A stretch of 64,000 bases of DNA. It comes from Ephydatia muelleri. Its lineage: Eukaryota > Porifera > Demospongiae > Spongillida > Spongillidae. Each line of letters begins with the position of its first letter. Within the stretch, counting starts at the first letter, position 1. Of this stretch, positions 1-12,238 are shown one piece after another. The stretch covers positions 8,970,909 through 9,034,908 of the forward strand of contig JABACO010000003.1 of the NCBI GenBank assembly GCA_013339895.1, written 5' to 3'. A model generated the notes under the pieces. That model was not told the DNA's origin and searched no databases. It was given only the letters and a program-made list of their open reading frames with translations. Made by a program: the position numbers and the translations under genes.

Positions 1-175
1 GCGTGGTTGTAGAGAACAAGAGTGTACTGCCCGTTCTCGTACCCAGTCTCGGAACAAGGGGCGGGTCGTCTTCTTCTCTTCCTTCTTGGCAACGCATAAC
101 TCGGGACAGGAACACTTTTAAGCGATCAAAATTTCACCACTAGCTTCAGAATCGGATGGAGGACTCGCTTTTATA
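1..175. repeat. Dispersed repeat, copy 1 (cut by window edge)
   Basis: This segment resembles 41361-41510 in the same orientation. Both share a TAGAGAACA block, a CT-rich stretch, GGGACAGGAAC followed by a short AT-rich part, and the block TAGCTTCAGAAT. They are clearly diverged with small indels, so they are old copies of one interspersed family. No coding capacity is seen. The left edge is outside the window, so class (SINE or MITE) cannot be decided. Confidence 0.5.
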
Positions 176-266
176 TAAATATTCGATGTTATACTCTGAT
201 ACACAATCGACTATCAGCCTATGTCTTGTATAATTAGACATTGGGTATGAAAAAAAAAAAAGAAAA

Positions 267-546
267 CAAGTAAATAAAAACATTCTCTACGAGAAAGTTG
301 GTGGGATATAGGATTTGAAGGCAATTGGTGGTGTAAAAAGCAAGGAAACAAGGTCTTATCAGAAGGGAAAATGTAATAGTCCTATATTTAGCACACAAAC
401 AACATACGCCCTAGAAATGTGCTAAATATAGGACTATTACATTTTCCCTTCTGATAAGACCTTGTTTCCTTGCTTTTTACACCACCAATTGCCTTCAAAT
501 CCTATATCCCACCAACTTTCTCGTAGAGAATGTTTTTATTTACTTG
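267..546. repeat. Perfect long inverted repeat (foldback / MITE-like)
   Basis: Arms 267-395 and 418-546 (129 bp each) are exact reverse complements as far as I can check by eye, separated by a 22-bp loop. No mismatch was found, so the structure is very young, kept by gene conversion, or a sequencing/assembly foldback artefact. There is no ORF of note in the arms. A transcript through it would fold into a long dsRNA hairpin. Confidence 0.9.
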
Positions 547-2600
547 TGCAAACAGGGCCAGAAGGGGGTTTAACAAGGCGCCCCTGAGTTCCACCGGCCC
601 ATACCTATACTGCTCCGAAAGTATGGAGTCAGATACAAGAGTTTGCGTTTGCTCCCTTCCTAACACAGTATGCATACTTGTTATTTGCTCTGCACCTGTT
701 CAGGGCCGGATTAAGGTATGTGGGGGCCCTAGGCTAATAATATATAAGAGGCCCTCATTTCCGCTTGCATCATCAGTATCTGTATTTTGGCCGTGGGGGG
801 CCCCCATAAAGCCCGAGGCCCTAGGTAGTCAGTCCTATGGTTAATCGCTCACTATAGAATGATTATTCACTTGCATTTGGTCCATCCATATCTGTGATAA
901 GAACTGAGCAGTCTCGTCTGAAGTTTTGGTTTTCACCGCCTTTCAACCCACTTGCATTTGCTAAAATAGTCTGTAACAACAGCATTGCATGCTTATAAAA
1001 CCCTGCAGCTCAATCCTAGGGCAATAGCATTGTATAGAAAGAGCATATCATGCAGAAAATCCAGGGCAGCCTGCTGAAGGTTTTGGAAGAGCAACAAGAA
1101 GCCTGGGTTGACCCATTGCCAGGAATCTTGTTTCCATTTACAACGTCACATCAACAGTCAACAAGTATTACCTCAATTTGAATATTTTGCCAGAAAACCA
1201 GCTCTTAATTCGATCGAGAGGCTTCTCTTTAAAATCAGTGGTGCTCCTGACGATTAAAAAGAAGTGGGTGTAGTAAGGGAAGAATATAAAGGACATGTAT
1301 ATAGACATCTCAAATCCACTAAATTTCCTAGCTTCATGCTGTTTCGGTCCTTCGGCTTCCTCCGCTTCGGTCGACATCCTGCCGACTACGCCAATGTAAT
1401 AGGGATCAATCCGCAGTCTATATATATGCACTCAGAATGTTCTAGCATCCACAGTGCGCAAGCGCACAGCAACTCAATGGCGGCAGACTGTCTTGTTACA
1501 CTGTTGTTCAGGATGAAGCTGCCAGGAATATTAAAAAGTCACAAGTACATTAAATGAAGGACTATGAGTACAGGTGCGGTGCTGTACAAGGCCTTATATA
1601 ATCTATTCAAATTAATTAACGAAAGGGGTCTGTATGTTTTGGAATCATTGTATTTAAACCACTGAAACAAGAGCTTCACGAAGAATTGCATCTGCTTTAA
1701 TGTTATCCTCCGTTGGGTCTCCAGATGAGTACATGGAAAGCTATATCCAATAATCAAAGAATGCTGACTCTGGGCATTTGGGCTACAGAGTTGGAGATCA
1801 ATGCAACAGCATCATTGCTTAACACAAACAATTTGTATATATGCAAAATGTGGGAAACATTCAATTGGCAGCTCAAGCATTCATCACGGGAAACTAATAT
1901 CGGTGTCACGTAGAATTGGGACCCATAAATTTATAGAGATCCCCGTCTCTAAATCTCCAGAAAAGTGGGGGCCCCTTTGTAAAATTAGACCCCCATCTAA
2001 TGATTTCAACTTAGCACATGCCGTCGGGAAGAAACACGTACCTCAAGACAGGAGAGTCCCTTGATTAACTAGGTAGCAACAACGTGGAACCTAGCTGAAT
2101 TGCTACTGCTAATAGGAAGAAATACTCCGAACATGTGTTATAGGCTCTGGTTATACCACCATAGTCTCCCTAGCTCAGTATATTTAGTGTCATAGCTTGA
2201 GAGACTCCTACAAAAGCGAGACAAGTCTATAGGGTTTCAGTGACCTATATATGTAATCTTTGACACACAATTCAACACTGGCTTAAATGGCTTGATCAGC
2301 TACATGTACACTGTAGCTTGAAACGTCCAACTTCTCTTAGATATTGATTTGTCAACATTACGTGCGACAATCACAACTAGCCTTGTATCTCTCATTAGAC
2401 AATAGCAGGTATTGGAATTTTCCTCTCCCAGAGGGTTTACTTGCATGCATCCACTCTTATAGATTCACCACCTTTTGATCGACATACTGTACCTGCTTTA
2501 AGATGGTGGCTGTTGTGCAGGGGAATATGTGCACCAGGTTCATGGAATAAGAAGAAGCAGGTAGTTTAAACATTCAATGAGTGCATATAGATTGCCAGCC
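547..2600. other. About 2 kb without a recognisable gene
   Basis: Short ORFs on both strands here show no familiar motif and look random. Around 701-830 there are several GGCCC/CCTAGG blocks beginning CAGGGCCGG, reminiscent of hAT-type termini, but no matching inverted end was found. A pyrimidine-rich and AT-rich background fills the rest. Confidence 0.5.
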
Positions 2601-2629
2601 CTATTGGGGATGAAATCAGAGGTGAGCAG

Positions 2630-3498
2630 TTGTGTATGTCACTACTCTTTGATAAGAAGTGTTGCCATTGGAATGAAGTTGATGATCAACATCATATAGA
2701 TCAACCATCTACACACAATGCACCTGCACATGATGTTCTACAAACAACTATGACCGCTTTCAAAGAAATGCAGTTTTTAAGTGAGGCTGAAGCAAAAGAA
2801 ATCGAACAAGGCACACGCGATCAAAGGCAATGTTCTCTGCTCGTTGAAATAAGATTACAGCTTCAAATTTTGGAAGAGAATTGTCTCTTAAGAGAGAAAC
2901 ACCACCTGATAGTTTGGTTCTACATATCATACAACCTAAACATTTTTCAACATTATCTATACAGTATGGAATAGATAATGAAAAACTGGCAATACAGAAG
3001 TATCTCTCTCATCAGAATACTCATGGTCATCCTAATTTAACAGTTATTTCATCTGGATTCATTATTGATACAACCCATCCATTTCTAGGTGCTAGTCCTG
3101 ATGGAGCAGTGTATGATCCTATTGATTTCCAGAGTCCTCATGGATTTTTAGAAATCAAATGTCCATATTCTATGCGAAATCAAACCCCAGAGGAAGCATG
3201 CTCCTTGCCTGGCTTCTGTTGTACAGTGGACCAAACCTCTGGATGTTTGCAACTTAAAGAAGAGCATTCATATTATGCTCAAATACAAGGGCAAATGGGA
3301 GCTGGAAGAAGGCCATGGTGTGATTTTGTAGTGTACACAAAAAAAGGGATTAGTGTTGAGAGAGTTTCCTTTAATGGAAAGTATTGGAATAATAGACTAC
3401 TTCCGAAATTAATACAATTCTATGAGGGTTGTGTACTACCAGAAATAGTGAGCCCAGTACATGCCCTGGGACTACCAGTTAGAGATTTAAGATTGTAA
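2630..3498 (+). pseudogene. YqaJ-like exonuclease of ISL2EU element
   Basis: The product resembles the YqaJ/lambda-exonuclease-like fold (PD-(D/E)XK) that ISL2EU elements carry beside their transposase; its role in transposition is not settled. Visible motifs include ITASNFG near the start of the domain, GASPDG (metal-binding Asp), FLEIKCPYS (the E-x-K pair) about 30 residues later, then YYAQIQGQM and CDFVVYT, in the usual order. The reading frame is interrupted: the N-terminal part (2630 to about 2830) is in a different frame from the nuclease core (from about 2845), and an in-frame TGA lies just before ITASNFG. From 2881 the core is open to the stop at 3498 and looks well preserved. It ends 27 bp before the converging transposase. 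Confidence 0.8.
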
Positions 3499-3525
3499 TT
3501 GAATCCACACGCATTCATTTTTTTG

Positions 3526-4702
3526 TTAGTCAAAGTCTGCATCACTATCACTTGTATCTTCATTTTCAGTGTCAGATAAATCTTCAAAGTATGTGTCTAC
3601 ATCTGCTTCAGATGACACTTTGAGGGGTTGTGGTACTAGTGCAGGGTGGAAGTTAGACAGGAAAACAGAAATACATATACAATCTGAATACTGAGGCGTG
3701 TCATTGATAGTGGTATGGTTGATTTCAGTATTTTTTAATCCTGTCAATAGCTCTTTCAACATGAATTCTGAGTGATTCTATCTTACGGCCAGCTTCAATT
3801 TCTTCATACGGAAGCTGCTGCCTGCCATCCAAAAATGGTGGTATGTTAAGATCAATCCCCAACTTCTCTAGCATATCCTTCACTGTAAACCCTTGGTCAA
3901 CCATGATTGAGATTCCAGGCTTGTCCTCTAGCTTGACTAGAAACCCAGATATACGTGTTAATTCCACATATGATATGGAGCCAACATAAAGTGGAGAGAC
4001 ATAGGAAACAGCCCCATTAGGAGTACATGAATCAAAAACTTTGCTGTATTGTGGTGCTTGTACTGGCTCCAGGTCGATGACTGCATTTGAAGACTCACTG
4101 CCTCTATGATAGCAAATGTGTTTGGAAACTTTTCTTTAAAAACACAAGGAAGAGTTCCAGCAACTTGCTCAACAGAAGGCATCCAGATATGATGGTAAAC
4201 GAAGCAAATCCATGTAGTGAGGTATCTAGACACTTGAGCAGTCGATAAACTAAAACGAAATGCTAGGTCTTCAGTCATTAGATTTAGCCTTAGCTTCCCC
4301 AACGCCATAAACAGTTGATTTTCTGGATCTAGTTTTCGTTTTCGATTCCGTACATGAGTGCCCTCTTTTGACCCCCAGTACTGTAGATTATTAACAACCA
4401 GACCAAGAAAGTTGAAGAAGGCCAAAAAAATGCGGTATGTTATGAAGCCAGTATAAAATCTAACTACACTGTAGGTGATCATCATGTTTCACTTGCTCAA
4501 TCCTGAAGTGAATCTCTGTAGGTGGACATTCGTTTCTTGAAGTATTTTCAGCTTCTAGATATTCTATACGTGCTAGCAGCGCAGCATTAAATAATGGTTC
4601 TGTCTGAAGGGAGCAAGATTGAAACCCATCGGTAGGTAATGAGCTAGACTTTGAGGCATCATCAACACTTTTGGGCAGCTCATGCACTTGATAGTCGTTC
4701 AC
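3526..4702 (-). pseudogene. ISL2EU transposase, DDE_Tnp_4 part
   Basis: On the minus strand the parts run: a Ser-rich linker and coiled segment (4702-4460), a helix-turn-helix of the HTH_Tnp_4 type around MTEDLAFRFSLS (about 4275-4200), then the DDE core. Core landmarks are FPNTFAIIEA, STWSQYKHHNTAKF, SIMVDQGFTVKDML, NIPPFLDGRQQLP and SLRIHVERAI. The first catalytic Asp, normally IIDA, is Glu here; the second Asp and final Glu are present. An acidic tail (DLSDTENEDTSDSDAD) closes the protein at 3526. Frame changes near 4470, 3965 and 3745 break it. The protein would bind the element ends and cut DNA in the nucleus. Confidence 0.85.
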
Positions 4703-4869
4703 TAGTTGTTCTCTAACATCAGCTACAGAAAGTGTATGTTGTTTAGAGGTGGATGCTGTTGCAGACTTGCTGCTTGATGGTGCCGATGATCCTGACGTTG
4801 ACGTTAGCAGAGATCATATATAGATGATCTCTGACGTTAGAGAACCTGTATTGTACAATTCAATTAGCT

Positions 4870-5152
4870 GCTTATTGGCCTCTCGGTTTCTTTGCCCTCT
4901 TGGCTTGAGGCCCTGGTTTGATTGGCGAGGATAACCTTTTCCCGAGGTTAGTTTCGGGGTTGTTCTTCGCGTCACTATTTGGAAAATGTCTTGAGCAAAC
5001 GCGATGGTGAGGCTTTATATTCTTTTTCTGTAAGTAATTAGTTAAACACGCTAAGCCAGATAGCGCGCCTTTCTAGGTTATCTATTATGAAAGGAGGCAT
5101 TGGGATCACTTGACTTGCTGTTGTCACACACTCGGCACCATTTGCCAGTCAT
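4870..5152 (-). pseudogene. THAP DNA-binding domain of the ISL2EU transposase
   Basis: Read on minus from an ATG at 5152, the sequence gives MTGKWCRVCDNSKSSDPNASFH, then in another frame LERRAIWLSVFN, then in a third KPHHRVCSRHF followed by a basic NLGKRLSSPIK stretch. Together these show the C2-CH zinc ligands and SFH motif of a THAP finger. Two frame changes and a stop lie in about 80 codons, so the domain is dead. It belongs upstream of the DDE part at 4702-3526. The intervening 4703-4870 is Ser/Lys-rich linker sequence with a short palindrome (cagagatc...gatctctg near 4808-4833). Confidence 0.75.
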
Positions 5153-7230
5153 AGTAGCAGCTGTTTATTCCGTAAGGTTTAGCAGAGATGACGTTATATA
5201 GGTAGAACTCCGTTCAAACACTGTACAAAAATAGCAGTCCGGATGTGACGTCAAACTAATCAAGGATGATTAAATTCTTTGTACCTTATGCGCAACTGGT
5301 CCATTGCCAGCTGGCAATAATAATCTATCAAATACACCTGTTCATCTACAAGACAAGTATGTACATGTGCATGTAGATACCTCGTTAAACAGTGCCATTG
5401 CAGTGGGGCGACAGGTCAGCAACTTCGAAATCCGCCATTTAAATTTTCTCCTCCTTTTACGTACATTTATCCTTGGGAGAAACACTATAAGCATTCGTTG
5501 TACACTATTGCACGAATTCGTGCACTAGCATGAATATTAATCATGCCCCGCCTTTCTAGCATGAATTGCATCAATGAAGCCCATAATAGTGCACGTGTTC
5601 ATGATCAAGGGGTGTGTTGATCGAAAGGTGGGGCTTAAATAAATTCATGATGCACTAAGTTTAAGCCCCGCCTCATAGTAAGATAGTAAGCTCATCAACC
5701 CCCCCTCCCCCCTATACGCTTTCTAAGCGCTGTTGGAGAATAGATATTCTTGTTTGGAATAATTACAACCTCTAGAAACAGATAGATTGGGTAGTATTCA
5801 CCTTTTTTTCCCCCTATCGATATCAGTGTTGCGTTCGCATACAAAGCAATAAACAAAACACCAGCCCAGCGCAAAAGCAAATGCGGTGTTGGGATAATTA
5901 CAGTGCACAATTAACGCGTGGACATTGATCCAGCCTGCTCTTCCTGAGCTGGTACACTACACATCCGCAGTAACATTTATTTCGTTCACCCCTTCAAACC
6001 AGACCGACCCAGTTCTACTTACCTGAGTCTGGGTTCATTTTTGCAAGCACCTTTTCCGTCAAAAATGAGTGATGTTCATCATTCATTCATGATTCTAATA
6101 AAGTTTGCGCATGCGCATGAAATTCATGGCACTTCGTGATTTTAAAGGTAAACGTGTTGTATGCAACTCTAAAATCTATGTAAATGCATAGATTACTACT
6201 AGATTACTGACATTCATTGAGTTGCACGCAATATGTTGCCTATTTGGTACGTGCTCCTCATGAAGCAACACACGTTAAACTTTACTCAGCACTGTCCGTA
6301 TAACAGAGTTTGCAAGTCTTTAAGAACATTTCTTACTTTTGAGTACTTTATAGTCTAACAATGTACAACTGTACATAACACTACCTTTTTTTCCAAGGCA
6401 CTTTCAAAAATAATAGCAATACTTTCAATGACTTTGCTATACTTGCAAGCAGGTATGAGGCACTTTAAAAAGGAATCCCAAAAAATGCTATAAATATAAA
6501 AATACCATATTTGTGGCTGATGCCCAAGGCATGCCCAAGATTTTGTTTGGTTATGTATCATCCCCAGACATGTATAGCTCCCTGATAGTATGGCAGAGGT
6601 TTGAATGGGAAGTGGAAAGGCTTCCTCTAATAGCCGAACAATATCTTCCCAAACCCTTTCAAGATGCTTCTTTATACTATTTATTTTCACCAGGATCAAG
6701 GTGTTCAATCAATATCTGTACAGCTTTCATATTTCCACAAACTCCTCCTACACAGACATTTTGGCAGTTTTAATGATGCTTTTCTGCAATAAGTAAATGT
6801 GCACTACCAAGCTTTTTCTTAATACTGTATATGTAATGCATTGTTAATATCAGTAGTTTAACCTTCAAAAAACCTAGCTCTTAAAACATTTTTTAAGTCT
6901 TCATCCTAATTTTGAAACTCAATGTGCTATCATGCACACCAACAGTTGTGATCATTGCAGACAACAGGGCAGGCTGGTACATTTAATTCTTATTCAATTT
7001 CATTGAAATGCTGAAATGTCATCTGCACAATGATTCTTAGGACTTAGAATGCTTAACAGAGTGAAGCACTTAATTTATTAGCCATAGAAATCAATACAAG
7101 TATTAAATTTAAGTTGTATTTTGGCTTACTGAAAAGTTGCAATAACATGTGTTAGGTCCATTTTCGCGGCAACGTTCTATGATCCCGAATACATTTTTTC
7201 TCTCGAAGATTCACCCCAAGCGCATGTAGT
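5153..7230. other. About 2 kb without a recognisable gene
   Basis: The ORFs here show no familiar motif. At 5530-5670 the motif CCCCGCC and its complement recur in a loosely inverted arrangement with CATGAAT blocks, possibly an old MITE. At 6146-6290 there is an imperfect hairpin built on GTAAACGTGTTG and CAACACACGTT. Confidence 0.4.
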
Positions 7231-8401
7231 TTAACTTGTGAAACCCCCCTTGCAATTAACTAAATTAAAGACTTCTTGCAAGGAATGTCGAATGAGGAAA
7301 CTGAAACTAAGAGAATTAATCATGCCACGTTTTTCTGTCCTGGAACCAAATTCTAACGGAGTGGCCTTGACAGCAAACACCATCCTTGCAGTCCTTTTTA
7401 ATGTAATGTGACGCTTTATCACGGTTGTCCCATTCGCAAATGTAACAACAGTACTTGTAATATCCGAGCTGCATTCCAAGTAGCAGAGCCACTACCTTTA
7501 GATCTCCACAGATGTTCCAGTTGTACTTGGTGTACTGGATATGCTTCAACAACAGTTCCATGTTTTCATACGTTTCTTTCATGTGTGCACCATAGCCAAC
7601 AGGTATTGAAGGGTGGACATTGCCATTGCACAACAAGACAGCCTTGAGGCTTAACACTGATGAATCAATAAAGAGACGCCATTCTTGTAGGCCATACTTG
7701 CAACCCAAAGATGAGGTTGTCAGCCTGTGTAAAAAGCTTTGCTAAATCATCTTTGTGGCTTCGGAGGACAGATATTTTTGTATCTTTTGACAGCAAACAC
7801 CATCCTTGCAGTCTTGAACCCAGTAGTTCTGCTTTTGCTTTTGACAAACCTAAGTCCCTCACCAGGTCGTTTAATTCGGACTGCGTTATTAGATGAGGCT
7901 CACCAGACATGTGTGGAACAAAATCCGGATCAATGTCACTGTCCGTTAGCTCAGGTGGTGCATTGCAGCATCTTCAGCTATTTCGTCTAAGCTCCATTTC
8001 TCTGGTGGCTCTGGTATCGGAAGACTGTCGTCATGTGGCACCGGTCTTATGGCTGAAGGCAGAATCGGGTATTCAATTGATTTCTTATTTTTAGCAGAAA
8101 AACCAGAAACATTAGTCAGGCAAAAGTAACAGTCCGTCACGTGATCCTTCTGCTCTCGCCATATCATCGGGACAGCAAACGGCATTGCCGTCCGAGCCAA
8201 GCTCTAAGATCGACAGCACATCTTGCACAACAAATGTGAGGAGCCCAGGCCTTGTCTTGATCACCAATCTTACAACCAAAGTACAGTTCATATGCATGCT
8301 TTCTTAACAAGTCAAGTCATTGTGCGTCTTTGAGGCTTAAGCGTGTACTCGCCACAAATGTAGCAGAACGTATCACGGCTGTTGCGACATTGGCGAGACA
8401 T
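7231..8401 (-). pseudogene. Decayed gene of a widespread multi-copy animal family, function unknown
   Basis: Minus-strand segments read in order: a Cys-rich start (RDTFCYICGEYTLKPQRR) beginning at the ATG at 8401; MPFAVPMIWREQKDH and CYFCLTNVSGF; SAIRPVPHDDSLPIPEPP; LITQSELNDLVRDLGL with AELLGSRLQ; EWRLFIDSSVLSLKAVLLCNGN; ETYENMELLLKHIQYTKYNWNICGDLKV; and GYYKYCCYICEWDNRDKA. I recognise this string of motifs from uncharacterised, repeated genes in arthropods and cnidarians, probably carried by a mobile element, but no function or superfamily is known to me. The CxxC pairs suggest zinc binding. The frame is broken in several places and the C-terminal part expected after the CEWD block is mostly missing. 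Confidence 0.65.
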
Positions 8402-9920
8402 TTCTGCTGTCACCAATCGTCCTAAGTCTATAATTGGCTTACTTCTAACGTAACTTACATTAGAGAATGCTATGATTTGAAACAGTCGCAGTAAAATACA
8501 CACAAACTGATATCAACGTAATATGTAGGCTATCATCTGCATTTGCGCGCTGCTTTTATAGCCTTTTCAGGCAGCATCTATCCAGCCTAGGCATGTCCGG
8601 GCATGCCCAAGCTATATCAGTTCCACAAAAGTTGCCGGTATGCCTGGACATGCCTGAGCTACAAAAGGCATCGTATAACGTGAGCGGAATATATGACAAG
8701 AAATCGAGATTTCAAAAAAAAAAAACGGTACGTGATAGGTTAATTTGAAGGTGATTTTCGTGATCAGCAGGAAGATTCACCCAAAAGTGTACAAGAAGCA
8801 AAATCTCTGTTGTCCAGTGTCATCTCTAAGAAAGTGCTCAGTAGCAAGTTTCAAACTGTGGTAACATGATAATCATAAACTTAGATAGGCGTTGTGCAGA
8901 AAAGCTACTATTGAAAAACTGTGTGCACAGTATAGTAATCTAGAAAGGCGATAATTCAAAAAGATTCCACTTGAAGCAGTTGAGAAACAAGAACTTATGT
9001 TTATTATTGAAAAAAGGTATGTAATTATCATGAAATAGTATCATTGAAACATTCAAAGGGAAAACTGAGTTTTACTCATAGAAATATTTACCAACAATAA
9101 AGTACATGCTCTGAAGAATTGAATTTCATTTCTCCAAAAGAAGATCCATAATCTTTGGTTAGAAAGGGCTGAAACAAATGATAGTTACAATTTATCACAA
9201 TTCACCAGTATTACTTACTGAATGTGGTAAAGAAATGTACTTATGTCTTGAATATCAGGTGCCTGCAACTAGTATATAAGTAATGGTATAGAAGCCGTCC
9301 ATCTTGGATATGTAACTGGCTATTGAATTTTCTTTCCTGATCTCTTACATTAAGTTACTTTTGCCTATGAACTAGCAGTGACTAAAAGGTACAGAGTGTT
9401 GCAGAATGCATGTGCATTGAGTTTCCAGAAATGGATGAATCTCACATAATTATTACAAAGCAATTCTTGCTAATCCAGAGGTGATCGATGGACTTCGAAC
9501 ACGTCAGTGGTTTTTTAACGAAGTGAATATATTATGACAATGCGAGGTAACATTATAGCAGCAAAGTTAGCTAATAAATGTTAAGTGTCCCTTCTACATA
9601 TTGGAAGCATGGAAGCTCTCAAGAGGAAGGCGATGATGTTACAATATGAATTCCGAGTCACCTACGTCACTGATGATTTATACGTACGTGAAATTGATTA
9701 CGATATTATACATGTAGCAAAGATTATATCAAGTATTGTAGTTGCTGTAGCGAAGACAATGTAAACTGACATACAAGTCTGCCCTCGTTAAGAGCGCACC
9801 CGCATTCCCACGTTAGAAGCGCAGGGGCGTATTCTTAATCATTTCATTATTATCGCGGGTACGACATGATATCAATATGGTAAAGGCACTATCAATATGG
9901 TAAAGTTGAGGTTTGACTTC
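8402..9920. other. About 1.5 kb without a recognisable gene
   Basis: AT-rich sequence with no ORF over 60 codons worth naming. An imperfect hairpin lies at 8580-8660, where GGCATGTCCGGGCATGCC pairs roughly with GGTATGCCTGGACATGCC. Confidence 0.5.
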
Positions 9921-10875
9921 CTAATTAATAGCCGCATTTGACTGACAATCTATCTACAAACATGATGTTCACATAATGATAGACAAATCAACGCTATGGT
10001 GCGCACTGACACATAATTTGTGTCTCACAAATATGTATGGCTTAATTTCAACGCAGAGTGCTGTACACACAGCACGACAAGGGCATGTGTTCATGTCCTA
10101 ACAACAAATTGGGCACATTGATCGTTGTGTGGCCCTATTCCTCCTCACTCTGACTTTGCACTCGTGTGGAAGTTTGCAGCATTGGTTTGGCTAGCATATA
10201 GTATATTATTTATTATCTATGCACACTAACTATTTGATATGTTCACTATGCCTTCCACCAACATAAATGTAGCATTCAGGTCATTTCCAGCTCCACTGAC
10301 AGCAGCAGTTAATGCTGAACAAAATTGCATACACATATAATCTCTAAACGCCCAAAGGACTTACAGTGCAAGTGACTTCGCTTACGTATTTTCCATAATG
10401 CATGCAGTGATTGAATATTTATGTTTAGAAAATTAATTTTGCTTTTAAACTTTGTCTGGTCTGGATTATAGTAAGATTGCGGAACAAAATAATGTATGTA
10501 TTCCCAACATGGACATTCAAGCACATACATGTATAAGATCATGATGTTCGTCTACTGCATGTTTATGTATTTGTTGGTTGCACTCTCAAATCTATATTGT
10601 GAAGGCATGGACTCTGCAAGTAGTACAGATGTGTGATGTGTGCATGTTTGCTAGAGTTTGAGTGGAGGGCACAGGTCTAGTCCAGCTGCATGTCTTTACA
10701 TTTTAGGTTGCACGTAAACCTTAATGAATAACCAGCACAATCATTATGGGATCAAAATATAGAAATTGCAAATATGCAAATGGACACCACAGAAGTGATA
10801 CAGAAATGATGTTCTATTAATACAGAACACACAACATCCAGTACATCAAGAACACATTACCCTAGATCAGTAGCC
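9921..10875. repeat. Segmental duplication, copy A
   Basis: This copy matches 11222-12238 in the same orientation with many point differences and small indels. Its right edge retains a vestige of the Ig exon end and splice donor (near 10860-10870). On the minus strand it lies downstream of the terminal membrane exon, so it would be 3' flank or UTR of the Ig gene. Confidence 0.75.
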
Positions 10876-10946
10876 TCATTGTACATCACATGAACACATC
10901 GAATAATTTGTACATAGGCTTATAACACTATACAGAGCACGTCTGT

Positions 10947-11077
10947 TTAATTACACAAAAGCAAGCAGAGGTCAGCAATTATAATGGTTACGATGACACA
11001 AATGAAGGGGATGAAAAGGCTGGAAGTCATTAGGTCAGCACTGGAGACACCGGTAGATACATCAGTAGGCAGATAAT
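10947..11077 (-). CDS. Terminal exon, transmembrane anchor of Ig-domain protein
   Basis: Read on minus from an AG acceptor (GTGACAG, exon first base 11077), the exon starts in phase 1, which fits the phase-1 end of the Ig exon upstream. It encodes a short Ser/Thr-rich stalk (DYLPTDVSTGVSSADLM), one hydrophobic helix (SLFIPFICVIVTIII) and a very short tail (ADLCLLLCN) before the TAA at 10949-10947. The product end is therefore a single-pass type I membrane protein with almost no cytoplasmic domain; any signalling would need a partner. The exon is too short to stand out as an ORF; it was found from the splice site and frame agreement. The intron to the Ig exon (12221-11078) is 1144 bp. Confidence 0.65.
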
Positions 11078-11221
11078 CTGTCACAAAGAGATAAAGAGAA
11101 AATAACAAAAAACCATGGAATTTAATGAAATTGAATATGTCACTTCAATGTAATAGTAGTGCAGTGTATGGGGAAATCTAGCACTTGTTGCATCACGCAC
11201 TTGTTGGAGGACGTGTTGAGT

Positions 11222-12238
11222 TTTAATTTTAGCTGCAAATGACTGACAACCTATCTACAAACATGATGTGCACATAATGATAGACAAACCAATGCTATGC
11301 TGCTATCCAGCAAATTTGTGCCTCACAGATATGTAAGATTTAATTCCAATGCAGCACCATGTGACAAGTGCATGTGTTCATATCCTAAACAACAAAATGG
11401 GCATGATGATCTTTGTGTGGCCCTATACCTCCTCACTTTGACCTTATGTGCACTCATGTGGAAATTTGCAGCATTGGGTTGGCTAGCAAAATTGTGTAAT
11501 AATTGTGCTCACTAACTTGTTGGTATGTTCACTTTGTCTTCCACTAACACAAATGTAGTGTTCTGCTCATTTTCAGCTTCACTGACAGTAGCAGATAATG
11601 CTGAACACAAGTACATTTAATCAAACACACACACAGTTATATATTTAATATCCAAACACACAAGTGACTTCTCTTAAGTATTTTTCATAATGCATGTAGT
11701 GACTGAATGTTTAAATAAACTTTTTCTGTTAAACCTTCTCTGGCCCAACATATGCAGAAAACCTTAGTGCCGTAGGCGCCCAAAATAATGATGAATGTAC
11801 GTGTCTGGATTATAGTACGATTTCACAACAAAAGAACACAAATAACCTGTGTATTTCCAACCATGGACATTCAAGCACATACATGTACAAGGTCATGATG
11901 TTCAATGATGCACTGCATGTTGATGCACTCTCAAAGCTATATTGCAAAGGCATGGACATCTGCAAGTGGTACAGACGTGTGATGTGTGTTTGCTTTCAGC
12001 TTGAGTGCAGGGCATAGGTCAAGTCCAGCTGCATGTCTTTTAAATGTTAGGCAACATGCAAGCTTTAATGAATAACCAACCCAGTGAATATGGATCAGCA
12101 TGTATAAATTGCAAATGAACATAGCTATGCAAAATGGACAACAAATTCTCACAGAAGTGATACAGCAATCATGATCTATTAACACGGAACACATAAAATT
12201 GATCACATGAGAACAGGGTACCTTGGATCAGTAGCATC
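11222..12238. repeat. Segmental duplication, copy B (intron of the Ig gene)
   Basis: This copy matches 9921-10875. It covers most of the last intron of the Ig gene and the final bases of its Ig exon (exon end 12222). The spacing between copies places the terminal exon 10947-11077 exactly between them, so the duplication copied intron and exon edge but not the anchor exon. Confidence 0.75.

Larger units (their letters stand above)
2630..5152. mobile_element. ISL2EU-type DNA transposon, decayed
   Basis: Two genes point at each other: a YqaJ-type nuclease on plus (2630-3498) and a THAP plus DDE_Tnp_4 transposase on minus (5152-3526), only about 27 bp apart at their 3' ends. The pairing of these two proteins is the hallmark of the eukaryotic ISL2EU (formerly IS4EU) superfamily. 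Both genes carry frameshifts, so the copy is not autonomous. I could not find the terminal inverted repeats by eye; the true ends lie somewhat outside the coding limits given. Confidence 0.8.

Noticed and set aside
701-835. GGCCC/CCTAGG blocks suggesting hAT-type termini
   Set aside because: Only one end-like sequence (CAGGGCCGG) was found, with no inverted partner or target duplication.
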